Assembly (NCBI GenBank): GCA_002433805.1
Contig: DJIW01000057.1
Location: 1-11,758 of the forward strand
Length of the DNA stretch: 11,758 nt
Direction of reading: 5' to 3'
Origin: Competibacteraceae bacterium UBA6584
GTDB taxonomy: Bacteria > Pseudomonadota > Gammaproteobacteria > Competibacterales > Competibacteraceae
The position numbers and the translations under genes are program-made. Shown here piece after piece: positions 1-6,514 of the stretch (within the stretch, counting starts at the first letter, position 1; every line of letters begins with the position of its first letter). The notes below the pieces were generated by a model. It did no database searches, had not been told where the DNA came from, and saw only the letters and a program-made list of their open reading frames with translations.

Positions 1-910
1 CTTCCAATACCGTTTCGACTTGCGCGATGACCGCGTTTCGGTCTGGATGGCTGGCGTCGATGATGTGCAGCAGCAAACTGGCCTCGCAGGTTTCCCGCAA
101 GGTCGAGCGAAACGCCGCCACTAATTCATGCGGCAGGTGGCTGATGAAACCGACCGTATCGGCCAGCACCACCGGCTCCGCGCCCGGCAGCTCCAACCGG
201 CGCAGCGTCGGATCCAACGTGGCGAACAGTTGGTCGGCGGCATAGACCTCGGCTTGGGTCAGCGCGTTGAACAGCGTGGATTTGCCGGCGTTGGTATAGC
301 CCACCACCGAAACCGTCGGCAGATCGGCCTTGCGCCGCGCCCGCCGCCCCTGCTCGCGCTGGCGTTCGACCCGTTCCAGCCGCAAACGGATTTGACGGAT
401 GCGATCGGCCAGCAGCCGGCGGTCGGTCTCTAACTGGGTTTCACCCGGCCCGCGCAGCCCGATGCCGCCGCGCTGGCGCTCCAAGTGCGTCCAGCCGCGC
501 ACCAGCCGGGTGGACCAATGGCGCAGTTGCGCCAGTTCGACTTGCAGCTTGCCCTCGAAACTGCGCGCCCGCTGCGCGAAAATATCCAGGATCAGGCCGG
601 TGCGGTCCACCACCCGACATTGCAGGAACGCTTCCAGATTGCGCTCTTGTCCGGGGCTTAGGGCATGATCGAAAATGGCCAGTTCCGCCCCGTTTTGCTG
701 GATCGCCGCCCGAATTTCCTCGGCCTTGCCGCTGCCGGCGAACAAGCGGGGATCGGGAGCCTGCCGCCGCCCGGTGATCAGGGCCACGCGCTCCGCGCCC
801 GCCGACGCCGCCAGCGCCTGAAATTCGCCCAAATCCTGCTCGCCTTCGAAGCCATTTAGGAGTAAATGCACCAAGACGGCGCGTTCACCGCCGCGCGGAC
901 GCTCGAACAA
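1..910 (-). CDS. hflX: HflX, ribosome-associated GTPase (C-terminus beyond window edge)
   Basis: HflX is a cytosolic GTPase that binds the large ribosomal subunit and splits stalled or hibernating ribosomes, especially under heat stress. I translated 303 residues; about 120 C-terminal residues expected from the E. coli length (426) lie beyond position 1. Seen: an N-terminal HflX domain containing FDHALSPGQERNLE and GLILDIFAQRA, the family signature GGIGLRGPGETQLETDRR, an Arg-rich linker helix, then the G domain with the P-loop GYTNAGKST at about residues 204-212, DQLFATLDPT, and the G3 motif DTVGF at 251-255. NKxD would lie outside. The start is a TTG: the translation LFERPRGGERAVLVH aligns with the E. 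coli N-terminus (MFDRYDAGEQAVLVH), and GGAGG sits 4 nt upstream. It follows hfq by 29 nt on the same strand, as in E. coli, so it is probably co-transcribed with hfq. Confidence 0.95.
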   Translation of the reverse strand, partial: MFERPRGGERAVLVHLLLNGFEGEQDLGEFQALAASAGAERVALITGRRQAPDPRLFAGSGKAEEIRAAIQQNGAELAIFDHALSPGQERNLEAFLQCRVVDRTGLILDIFAQRARSFEGKLQVELAQLRHWSTRLVRGWTHLERQRGGIGLRGPGETQLETDRRLLADRIRQIRLRLERVERQREQGRRARRKADLPTVSVVGYTNAGKSTLFNALTQAEVYAADQLFATLDPTLRRLELPGAEPVVLADTVGFISHLPHELVAAFRSTLRETCEASLLLHIIDASHPDRNAVIAQVETVLE

Positions 911-914
911 ACCG

Positions 915-919
915 CCTCC
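915..919 (-). promoter_or_regulatory. Shine-Dalgarno site that fixes the hflX TTG start
   Basis: The minus strand reads GGAGG followed by CGGT and then TTG. No ATG or GTG near this point is in the HflX frame at the expected N-terminus, so this site supports the TTG at 910-908 as the start. The 4-nt spacing is slightly short. Confidence 0.6.
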
Positions 920-939
920 CGTGACTTTGGTCGAATCGA

Positions 940-1194
940 TCAGGCTTGCTCGTTGCCAACGCCGTTCTCATCCGTCGCCAAATTCAGGCGGACGTTCCGC
1001 GCCGGCACGACCGTGGAAATGGCATGCTTGTAGATCATCTGGCTGACGCTGTTTTTGAGCAAAACCACAAATTGATCGAAAGATTCGATCTGCCCTTGCA
1101 GCTTGATCCCATTGACCAGATAAACCGAAACTGGAATCCGTTCTTTACGCAACGCATTCAAGAAAGGCTCTTGCAGGGAATGACCTTTTGCCAT
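940..1194 (-). CDS. hfq: Hfq, RNA chaperone (Sm-like hexamer)
   Basis: Hfq forms a cytosolic hexamer that stabilises small RNAs and pairs them with target mRNAs. The 84-residue product is almost identical to E. coli Hfq over the core: MAKGHSLQEPFLNAL, the rim patch RKER at residues 16-19, Sm1 around VNGIKLQGQIESFDQFVVLL, and Sm2 YKHAIST at 55-61. The proximal-face residues Q8, Y55, K56 and H57 are present. The C-terminal tail after about residue 65 is short (about 20 residues, against about 37 in E. coli) and ends in an acidic stretch (DENGVGNEQA), as in many non-enteric gammaproteobacteria. The ATG has a clear AAGGGAGA ribosome-binding site. Its neighbours, miaA upstream and hflX downstream, are the conserved set. 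A terminator upstream suggests that hfq has its own promoter. Confidence 0.98.
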   Translation of the reverse strand: MAKGHSLQEPFLNALRKERIPVSVYLVNGIKLQGQIESFDQFVVLLKNSVSQMIYKHAISTVVPARNVRLNLATDENGVGNEQA

Positions 1195-1260
1195 TATGAC
1201 TCTCCCTTGTTGTTATGGGCCTATAGAAGGCGCATCGAAATACAAACTTAAGTATTTCTT
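1195..1260 (-). promoter_or_regulatory. hfq leader with possible promoter (weak)
   Basis: The 66 nt between the terminator and hfq are AT-rich for this genome (TACTTAAGTTTGTATTT on the minus strand), followed by TTCTATAGG about 25 nt before the ATG. If the terminator works, an hfq promoter should be here. The hexamers fit the sigma-70 consensus poorly (for example TTAAGT, 17 nt, TTCTAT), so this is inferred mainly from position and base composition. Confidence 0.25.
1201..1208 (-). promoter_or_regulatory. hfq ribosome-binding site
   Basis: AAGGGAGA on the minus strand, 6 nt before the hfq ATG. It is a strong Shine-Dalgarno match at good spacing. Confidence 0.75.
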
Positions 1261-1261
1261 C

Positions 1262-1305
1262 AAAAATTAAAAAAAGCAGCGCGCCACCCGCTCGATGGCG
1301 CATGC
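1262..1305 (-). terminator. Rho-independent terminator between miaA and hfq
   Basis: On the minus strand GCATGCGCCA pairs with TGGCGCGCTGC: 6 bp of GCGCCA/TGGCGC next to a 9-nt loop, then a small internal loop, then GCA/TGC closing directly before a run of 7 T, with AA and 5 more T after it. It lies about 130 nt beyond the miaA stop and about 70 nt before the hfq start. It would end transcripts coming from miaA, or a short RNA made within the gap, and so leaves hfq-hflX needing a promoter downstream or read-through. The plus strand has no comparable T-run, so the terminator appears to work in one direction only. Confidence 0.75.
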
Positions 1306-1426
1306 CTCCCCAGGCTTGTCCGCCAAAGGGCCGGACCATCACCTTCCCATGATGTGTTACCCGGAATGAATTGAAAGGTCGCGCAAACCGCCTCAGGGAG
1401 TACCGACTCGAACCGCCGTCCGTCAA
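1306..1426 (-). other. Structured non-coding stretch after miaA; possible small RNA or 3' UTR
   Basis: The gap between miaA and hfq holds no convincing gene. On the minus strand it begins with TTGACG, an 18-nt spacer and TACTCC (good -35, poor -10). It contains a strong hairpin at 1318-1336, GTCC(g)GCC-CTTT-GGCGGAC, with 7 bp and a bulged G, and it runs into the terminator at 1262-1305. A transcript starting near 1390 would be about 130 nt with two hairpins and a U-tail, the usual shape of an Hfq-dependent small RNA. It could equally be only the 3' UTR of miaA. A 93-codon open frame across this region overlaps hfq in another frame and resembles nothing I recognise. Confidence 0.25.
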
Positions 1427-1435
1427 GTCCCTATT

Positions 1436-2413
1436 TTAACACAAGCGCCCGACGACTTTAGAGAAAAACCCATCCTCGCGAAATCGGACAAGCGTTCGAT
1501 CCAACAACCGTCCGCCGGCGCTGTCGAGCCAGGTCGCCTGAGTCTCGGCGCGAAGCCAGGTCAGCTGCCGTTTGGCGAACTGGCGGGTCGCCACCACACT
1601 CCGCTCCACCATTCTTGCATAATCCGAGCCACCGTCCAGGTAGCTCCACACTTGCCGATAACCGACCGCGCGCATTGAGGGTTTGTTCAAAAGATCGCCC
1701 CGCGCCCGCAAGCGCTCCACTTCCGCGATGAAACCCTGCTCCAGCATGTGCTGAAAACGCCGCTCGATGCGCTGGTGCAACACCCGGCGTTCCGCGGGTG
1801 CAACGATGAGTTTCAGCATTCTGAACGGCAATGATTCGGCGCGCGAACCAGCATAAAGTTCCGTTAGCGACCGACCTGAAAGCTCACAAACTTCAAGCGC
1901 CCGCTGGAGCCGCTGCGGATCGCGCGGATGGATGCGCGCCGCCGCCGCCGGATCGAGTCGCGCCAGCCGGGCATGCAGGCGCGCGCCGCCTTGTTCGACC
2001 CATTCCGCCGCCAACCGGGCTCGGACCGCCGCATCGGCGGGCGGCAACTCGGCCAGACCGTGTTCCAGCGTCCGGAAATACAACATCGTTCCGCCCACCA
2101 GCAAGGGAATTTTGCCAGCCTCTTGAATCGCGGCGATTTCGCGGAGCGCATCGCTTCGAAAGCGGCCGGCCGAATAGGCCTCCGCCGGATCGAGAATATC
2201 CACCAGGCGATGGGGCACGAGTTGGCGAGTCGCCAAATCCGGTTTGGCGGTCCCTATATCCATTTCTCGATAAACCAGGGCTGAATCGACGCTGACCAGC
2301 GCAAACGGCCACCGCCGCGCCAGTTCCACCGCCAGATCGGTCTTGCCGGCGGCGGTCGGTCCCATCAGACAGACGACGGCGGGCCGCAATGCCGCGCCTT
2401 CAGAATCCGACAT
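1436..2413 (-). CDS. miaA: MiaA, tRNA dimethylallyltransferase
   Basis: MiaA transfers a dimethylallyl group from DMAPP to N6 of A37 in tRNAs that read codons starting with U, the first step towards ms2i6A; it acts in the cytosol. The 325-residue product is of normal length (E. coli 316). Seen: the P-loop GPTAAGKT at 18-25, SVDSALVYREMDIGTAKP at about 41-58 with the catalytic-region Asp43, LLVGGTMLYFRTL, DPQRLQRALEV, KPSMRAVGYRQVW and the C-terminal ATRQFAKRQLTWLR. The MiaA frame has its ATG 6 nt after the mutL stop, which implies translational coupling. The order mutL-miaA-hfq-hflX is the classical gammaproteobacterial one. The gene ends TGT-TAA, with the terminator about 130 nt further on. 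Confidence 0.98.
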   Translation of the reverse strand: MSDSEGAALRPAVVCLMGPTAAGKTDLAVELARRWPFALVSVDSALVYREMDIGTAKPDLATRQLVPHRLVDILDPAEAYSAGRFRSDALREIAAIQEAGKIPLLVGGTMLYFRTLEHGLAELPPADAAVRARLAAEWVEQGGARLHARLARLDPAAAARIHPRDPQRLQRALEVCELSGRSLTELYAGSRAESLPFRMLKLIVAPAERRVLHQRIERRFQHMLEQGFIAEVERLRARGDLLNKPSMRAVGYRQVWSYLDGGSDYARMVERSVVATRQFAKRQLTWLRAETQATWLDSAGGRLLDRTLVRFREDGFFSKVVGRLC

Positions 2414-2419
2414 CCGCCG

Positions 2420-4216
2420 TCACCGCCCCCGCCTGAACAATCGATCCAATTCATCGAGGCTCAATTGGATCCAGGTCGGGCGGCCGTGATTGCACTGACC
2501 GCCGTGCTCGGTGCGCTCCATATCGCGCAACAGCGCATTCATTTCCAACAGATTGAGCGGGCGATTGGCGTGGATCGCGCCGTGGCACGCCAGACTTGAC
2601 AGCAACCCCAAAACCGCGGTTTCAGAGCGGTCGGTCGACTCGTAGGCCGACAGATCGGCCAACATGTCACGCACCAAAGCGCCGATGTCCGAGCCGGACA
2701 ACAACGCCGGAATCTGGCGCACCGCCAGACTTTCCGGGCCTAGCGGCTCGATTGTCAAACCGGCTTGGGCGAACAAGGCTCCGTGCTCCTCAACCAGTTG
2801 CCGTTCGCGCGGGCTGACCGCCAGCGTCACCGGCGCCAGCAGCGCTTGGGTTTCCAACGCGCGCTCCGCCAGAGCATTCTTCAGGCGTTGGTATAAAATC
2901 CGTTCGTGAGCGGCATGCATGTCGACCACGACCAGGCCCTCGGCGTTTTCGGCCAGGACATAACAGCCGTGCAGCTGCCCCAAGGCATAACCCAAGGGCG
3001 CTCGCTCGGGTGCGGCCGCCGGCTCCGGCGCTCCAGCGGTCTCCGGGATCGGAGGATGCAGCCGGCCGTAGCTTTCGAGCCGTTCCTGGATTTCGAACGG
3101 CAACGGCCGCTGGTGGCTATAAAACCGGCCGCCATCGCCCGAATTCGACCCGTACCCCCCGGACCACAGCCGCTCGCCGGCCTGAGGCAGCGGCGGCGGC
3201 GCTTCGCCGGGCCGCGCCTCCGCCAAGGCCGCCCGCACCGCGCGGCGCACGGTTTCATGAATCATGGCCGATTCGCGAAAGCGGATTTCATACTTGGCGG
3301 GATGGGCGTTGACGTCGACCGAGGCCGGATCGAGTTCGAGCGCCAAGACGAGCGCGGGATGGCGGTCCTGATAGAGCACGTCCTGATAAGCTTGGCGGGC
3401 GGCGTGCGCGAGGGTGCGGTCGCGCACCGGACGACCGTTGACGAAGAAATACTGCATATCCGGTTGCGACCGGGCGACCGCCGGCGAACCCAGCCAACCT
3501 CGCAGGCGCAAACCCGCCGCTTCCCGGTCGATCCGCAGGCTGGCGGCGGCGAACTCGGCCCCGCACAGCGCCGCGATCCGTTGGGCTTGGTCGATGGATT
3601 CAATGGCGGGTTCCAGATTCAACACCGGACGCTGGTTGTGCCACAAACTGAATCCGACGGTAAAACGGCTTAAAGCCAACCGGCGGACGATCTCCTCAAT
3701 GTGGCCAAACTCGGTGCGTTCCCCGCGCAAGAATTTACGGCGGGCCGGCACGTTGAAAAACAAATCGCGCACCTCGACCGTGGTGCCCACCGGATGCGAG
3801 GCTGGAACCGGTTCGGCCAGCGCATCGCCGCCGTCGCCGCTCACCCGCCAACCGTCGGCGGCGTCGGCGATCCGCGAAGTCAGACTCAAGCGCGCCACCG
3901 CGGCGATACTGGGCAGGGCCTCGCCGCGAAAACCCAGGCTGGCGACCTGCTGGAGATCGTCGAAGCTGCCGATCTTGCTGGTGGCGTGGCGCAACAGCGC
4001 GAGCGATAAATCGTCGGGATGGATGCCGCCGCCGTCGTCGCGAACCCGAATCAGGCGGACGCCGCCCTGCTCCACGTCGATCCGAACGCGGGTCGCCCCG
4101 GCGTCCACGCTGTTTTCCAGCAATTCCTTGACGATGGAGGCGGGCCGCTCGACCACCTCGCCCGCCGCGATCTGGCTGATCAGTTGCGGCGGCAACCGGC
4201 GGATGCGCGCGTTCAC
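2420..4216 (-). CDS. mutL: MutL, DNA mismatch repair protein with endonuclease-type C-terminal domain
   Basis: MutL links MutS mismatch recognition to strand removal. I start it at the GTG at 4216 (598 residues), which puts RIRRLPPQLISQIAAGEVV at the N-terminus as in the family. The same frame stays open upstream to about 4480, but that part overlaps bamC and is not MutL-like. ATPase (GHKL) motifs: E31 and N35 in KELLENSVDAGAT, D60-DGGG, and GFRGEAL at 95-101. A linker rich in Pro and Ala covers about 335-405. The C-terminal domain carries a beta-clamp motif QALLAP (457-462) and the metal-site motifs of endonuclease MutLs: DMHAAHE at 432-438, ACHGAIH at 543-549 and CNHGRP at 575-580. This differs from E. 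coli MutL, which lacks them. Residue 443, normally Glu in DQHA(X)2E(X)4E, is Gln (codon CAA). No clear ribosome-binding site precedes the GTG. Confidence 0.97.
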   Translation of the reverse strand: MNARIRRLPPQLISQIAAGEVVERPASIVKELLENSVDAGATRVRIDVEQGGVRLIRVRDDGGGIHPDDLSLALLRHATSKIGSFDDLQQVASLGFRGEALPSIAAVARLSLTSRIADAADGWRVSGDGGDALAEPVPASHPVGTTVEVRDLFFNVPARRKFLRGERTEFGHIEEIVRRLALSRFTVGFSLWHNQRPVLNLEPAIESIDQAQRIAALCGAEFAAASLRIDREAAGLRLRGWLGSPAVARSQPDMQYFFVNGRPVRDRTLAHAARQAYQDVLYQDRHPALVLALELDPASVDVNAHPAKYEIRFRESAMIHETVRRAVRAALAEARPGEAPPPLPQAGERLWSGGYGSNSGDGGRFYSHQRPLPFEIQERLESYGRLHPPIPETAGAPEPAAAPERAPLGYALGQLHGCYVLAENAEGLVVVDMHAAHERILYQRLKNALAERALETQALLAPVTLAVSPRERQLVEEHGALFAQAGLTIEPLGPESLAVRQIPALLSGSDIGALVRDMLADLSAYESTDRSETAVLGLLSSLACHGAIHANRPLNLLEMNALLRDMERTEHGGQCNHGRPTWIQLSLDELDRLFRRGR

Positions 4217-4237
4217 GATACAAGCGGACGGGCGGGC

Positions 4238-4270
4238 GAAAAACGGGCAGACCCGGCGTCGGGCCGGGCC
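4238..4270 (-). other. GC-rich hairpin between bamC and mutL; possible weak terminator or attenuator
   Basis: On the minus strand GGCCCGGC and GCCGGGTC form an 8-bp stem (one G-T pair) with loop CCGAC. TGCCCG and then 5 T follow, ending about 20 nt before the mutL GTG. The T-run is short and set back from the stem, so this is at best a weak terminator. It might reduce read-through from dapA-bamC or hide the mutL start. Confidence 0.3.
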
Positions 4271-4286
4271 CGCGTCGGCCGCCGGA

Positions 4287-5468
4287 TTATTGGAGTGTCC
4301 GCTGCAGGGCGTCCAGCACCTGCCGGGCGCCCGCCGAACGGTCGGGTTGGTCGCCGCTGTCGCGCACCACCACCGCAGTCTGACCGGACTGACCGGCCAG
4401 GCGCACCCGATAGCGCGTTCCAGCCGGCGTCGCGCCTGACTTGCCGCGCCAAAACGCCAGCTTGGACAACCATCCGTCATCGTCCGGCTTCCGGTTCTCC
4501 AACTCGGGGTCCCGATACTCGACCACGTACAACCCTTGGCCGCGATTCTGCTCCTCGACTGCGTAGTTGCTGCTGTCCAACGCCAAACCGACCAAGCGCC
4601 ACGCCCGAGAATAATCCTCGCCGACGATCAACTGGGTTTCGCCGCCCTGCTCGCTCAGGCGCGCGCGCGGACCCGCTGGAGCCCCGGTCCTGGCTTGTTC
4701 GGCCTCGGCGCGTTTTTCCGAGGCCCCCAAATACACTGTCAGCCGCTTGAGCATTTCGGCCTCAAGCTCCGGATCCGAAGGCCGCCGCTGCCAGATATAG
4801 GTGCTGGTCGTGCTGGCGCCGACCCCGCCGGCCGCCACCTCCTCGACCCCGGAGTGGCTTAAATACACTTCGGTGGCGCCGCCGTCGGCGGCGCGCTCCA
4901 GCCGCACCCGAAAACGGTCGCGGGTCGGCGCGGAGTAAAGAACATCCAGATACTTCTTCAAAACGGCGCGGACGCCATCTTGCGGGATGTCGGCCCGGTT
5001 CTCCACCCAATCGGTTTCCATGATCCCGATGGTGGGATCGTCGCGCTTCAAGGCGAAGCCGTTGCTGGTCCAAAATTCCCGAATCCGGGGCCACACCTGA
5101 TCGACCGGAGCCGAAACCGCCAGCCAGCGCTGGTTGCCGGCCTGCTCCAGACGGATGCCGGTCTGCGCGGGCAATACCGCCTCGGCGGCCTTGGCTTGCG
5201 GCCGCGCGCTGCCGCCCCGCTCGCTGGCGTAGGCGGACAGCGAGGCCGAACCGGCCGGATTCAACTCGGGAACCACCAAGGTGTCGTCGATGGTGGACGC
5301 GGTCAGATCCGGCGGCACCTCCAGCGGCTGCGACAGCGTGCTCCTGCGGTAATCGGGCCGCCGATCCGGCAACAAGCTGTCGAACTTGGTGGTGCAGCCG
5401 GCGAGCGTCGCTAGCGCGACCGCCGCCAGCACAGTGTCCCGAAACAAGGAAATAAACCGCATAATCAT
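4287..5468 (-). CDS. bamC: BamC, outer-membrane assembly lipoprotein
   Basis: BamC (NlpB, formerly DapX) is an accessory lipoprotein of the BAM complex, which inserts beta-barrel proteins into the outer membrane; it binds BamD. The 393-residue product (E. coli 344) starts with a signal peptide and a lipobox LAGC with the acylated Cys at residue 25. Thr at +2 is consistent with outer-membrane sorting. Next comes the extended low-structure region YRRSTLSQPLEVPPDLTAS that in the family contacts BamD, then two helix-grip domains at roughly 105-230 (with IMETDWVENRADIP) and 285-393. An Ala/Gly-rich linker joins them. It begins 7 nt after the dapA stop, the same pairing as in E. coli, so it is co-transcribed. 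Two in-frame ATGs (residues 1 and 3) are possible starts, and there is only a weak Shine-Dalgarno match. Confidence 0.93.
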   Translation of the reverse strand: MIMRFISLFRDTVLAAVALATLAGCTTKFDSLLPDRRPDYRRSTLSQPLEVPPDLTASTIDDTLVVPELNPAGSASLSAYASERGGSARPQAKAAEAVLPAQTGIRLEQAGNQRWLAVSAPVDQVWPRIREFWTSNGFALKRDDPTIGIMETDWVENRADIPQDGVRAVLKKYLDVLYSAPTRDRFRVRLERAADGGATEVYLSHSGVEEVAAGGVGASTTSTYIWQRRPSDPELEAEMLKRLTVYLGASEKRAEAEQARTGAPAGPRARLSEQGGETQLIVGEDYSRAWRLVGLALDSSNYAVEEQNRGQGLYVVEYRDPELENRKPDDDGWLSKLAFWRGKSGATPAGTRYRVRLAGQSGQTAVVVRDSGDQPDRSAGARQVLDALQRTLQ

Positions 5469-5475
5469 AGTGTTA

Positions 5476-6348
5476 TCAGATCGCTCCGGCCTGTTGCATC
5501 GCCGCCCGCACCGCCGGTTGAAACGATTTCGACAGCGGAGTCAGGGGCAAGCGAATACCCGGTGGAATCAGGCCCAATTGATTGACCGCCCATTTCACCG
5601 GAATGGGATTGGATTCGAGAAACAGCGCTTTGTGCAAGCCGGCCAACCGGCCGTCGATGGCGTCGGCCCTGGCGTGATCGCCCGCCAGGGCGGCGTCGCT
5701 CAACTCGCGCATGGCGCGCGGCGCGACGTTGGCCGTGACCGAAATGACGCCCTTCGCGCCCGAGAGCATCGCCGCGGCGGCGATGCCGTCGTCGCCGCTG
5801 AACACCGCCAGTCGATCCCCGCACCGCCGCACCAGCTCCTGGAGACGTTCCAGGGTGCTGGCTTCCTTGATCCCGACGATGTTGGGAATGCCGGCCAAGC
5901 GCTCGACCGTTTCCGGCAGCAGGTCGCAGGCGGTGCGCGCCGGCACGTTGTACAGAATTTGCGGGATCGCCACGCTGTCCGCGATCAGTTTGTAATGCTG
6001 GTACAAGCCTTCCTGGGTAGGCTTGTTGTAATAGGGCGTGACCAACAAGCAGGCGTCGGCGCCGGCTTCCTGGGCTTGCCGGGTCATATAGACCGCTTCG
6101 CTGGTGGAATTAGCGCCGGTGCCGGCGATCACCGGAACGCGCTTGGCGACCAAGCCGACCGTGCGGCGCACGAATTCGGTATGCTCGTCGAAATCCAGCG
6201 TCGCCGATTCGCCGGTCGTGCCGACGGCGACGATCGCGTCCGTGCCGTTTTCGATATGAAACCCCACCAATTGAGCCAGCGCCTCGTAATCCAGCGCGCC
6301 GTCCGATTGCATCGGCGAAACAATCGCCACCATACTGCCCCGAAACAT
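5476..6348 (-). CDS. dapA: DapA, 4-hydroxy-tetrahydrodipicolinate synthase
   Basis: DapA condenses pyruvate with aspartate semialdehyde, the first committed step towards diaminopimelate and lysine, in the cytosol. The 290-residue TIM barrel has every key residue at the same number as E. coli DapA: T44-T45 in GTTGES (43-48), Y107 in TPYYNKP, Y133 and R138 in LYNVPART, and the Schiff-base Lys161 in GIKEAS. Length equals the family norm (292 in E. coli). It heads the minus-strand cluster and is divergent from gcvR, as in E. coli. A candidate promoter lies 36-64 nt upstream of the ATG. The only ribosome-binding element visible is a GAGAG about 10 nt before the start. Confidence 0.98.
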   Translation of the reverse strand: MFRGSMVAIVSPMQSDGALDYEALAQLVGFHIENGTDAIVAVGTTGESATLDFDEHTEFVRRTVGLVAKRVPVIAGTGANSTSEAVYMTRQAQEAGADACLLVTPYYNKPTQEGLYQHYKLIADSVAIPQILYNVPARTACDLLPETVERLAGIPNIVGIKEASTLERLQELVRRCGDRLAVFSGDDGIAAAAMLSGAKGVISVTANVAPRAMRELSDAALAGDHARADAIDGRLAGLHKALFLESNPIPVKWAVNQLGLIPPGIRLPLTPLSKSFQPAVRAAMQQAGAI

Positions 6349-6383
6349 GGTCGAATACTCTCATATCAGCTCGTAATCGCCGC

Positions 6384-6412
6384 ATGGTACGGATACCGGA
6401 CTGGCTTGACAA
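6384..6412 (-). promoter_or_regulatory. Candidate sigma-70 promoter for dapA(-bamC-mutL-miaA)
   Basis: The minus strand reads TTGTCA (6412-6407), a 17-nt spacer and TACCAT (6389-6384): 5/6 and 4/6 matches at the best spacing. It lies 36 nt before the dapA ATG. The -35 is inside a near-palindrome, CTTGACAAG/CTTGTCAAG. Confidence 0.5.
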
Positions 6413-6441
6413 GCATCGGCCGAACGCCGGAACCGGGGCGG

Positions 6442-6470
6442 TTTTCACCCCGGCGCGATGCCTGTACACT
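6442..6470 (+). promoter_or_regulatory. Candidate sigma-70 promoter for gcvR(-bcp)
   Basis: TTTTCA (6442-6447), a 17-nt spacer and TACACT (6465-6470), each matching the consensus at 4/6. It is followed by an AT-rich leader (ATTATTTTTGTTTATTT) and the gcvR ribosome-binding site. The -35 lies in the loop of a possible hairpin, CCGGGG (6433-6438) with CCCCGG (6448-6453), which might act as an operator. Confidence 0.4.
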
Positions 6471-6500
6471 GAAACGGATTATTTTTGTTTATTTGCCTCT

Positions 6501-6506
6501 AGGAAG
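6501..6506 (+). promoter_or_regulatory. Ribosome-binding site supporting the gcvR GTG start
   Basis: AGGAAG, 8 nt before GTG at 6515. It supports GTG as the start, since the protein aligns with GcvR from the first residues and no upstream ATG is in frame nearby. Confidence 0.6.
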
Positions 6507-6514
6507 CCGCGTTC

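Noticed and set aside
1400..1420. TTCGAGT with flanking G/C on the minus strand, like a tRNA T-loop
   Set aside because: The flanking bases do not form a T-stem beyond one pair, and no acceptor, D- or anticodon arm is present.
1145..1426. 93-codon open frame on the minus strand between miaA and hfq
   Set aside because: It runs across the terminator and into hfq in another frame, and it has no recognisable domain. The non-coding reading fits better.
3414..4439. 341-codon open frame on the plus strand antisense to mutL and bamC
   Set aside because: Ser/Arg/Pro-rich shadow of two well-supported genes, with no recognisable motif.
4217..4480. N-terminal extension of MutL by about 88 residues
   Set aside because: The extra part overlaps the bamC 3' end, resembles no MutL, and known MutL N-termini begin at the IRRLPPQL-like stretch.
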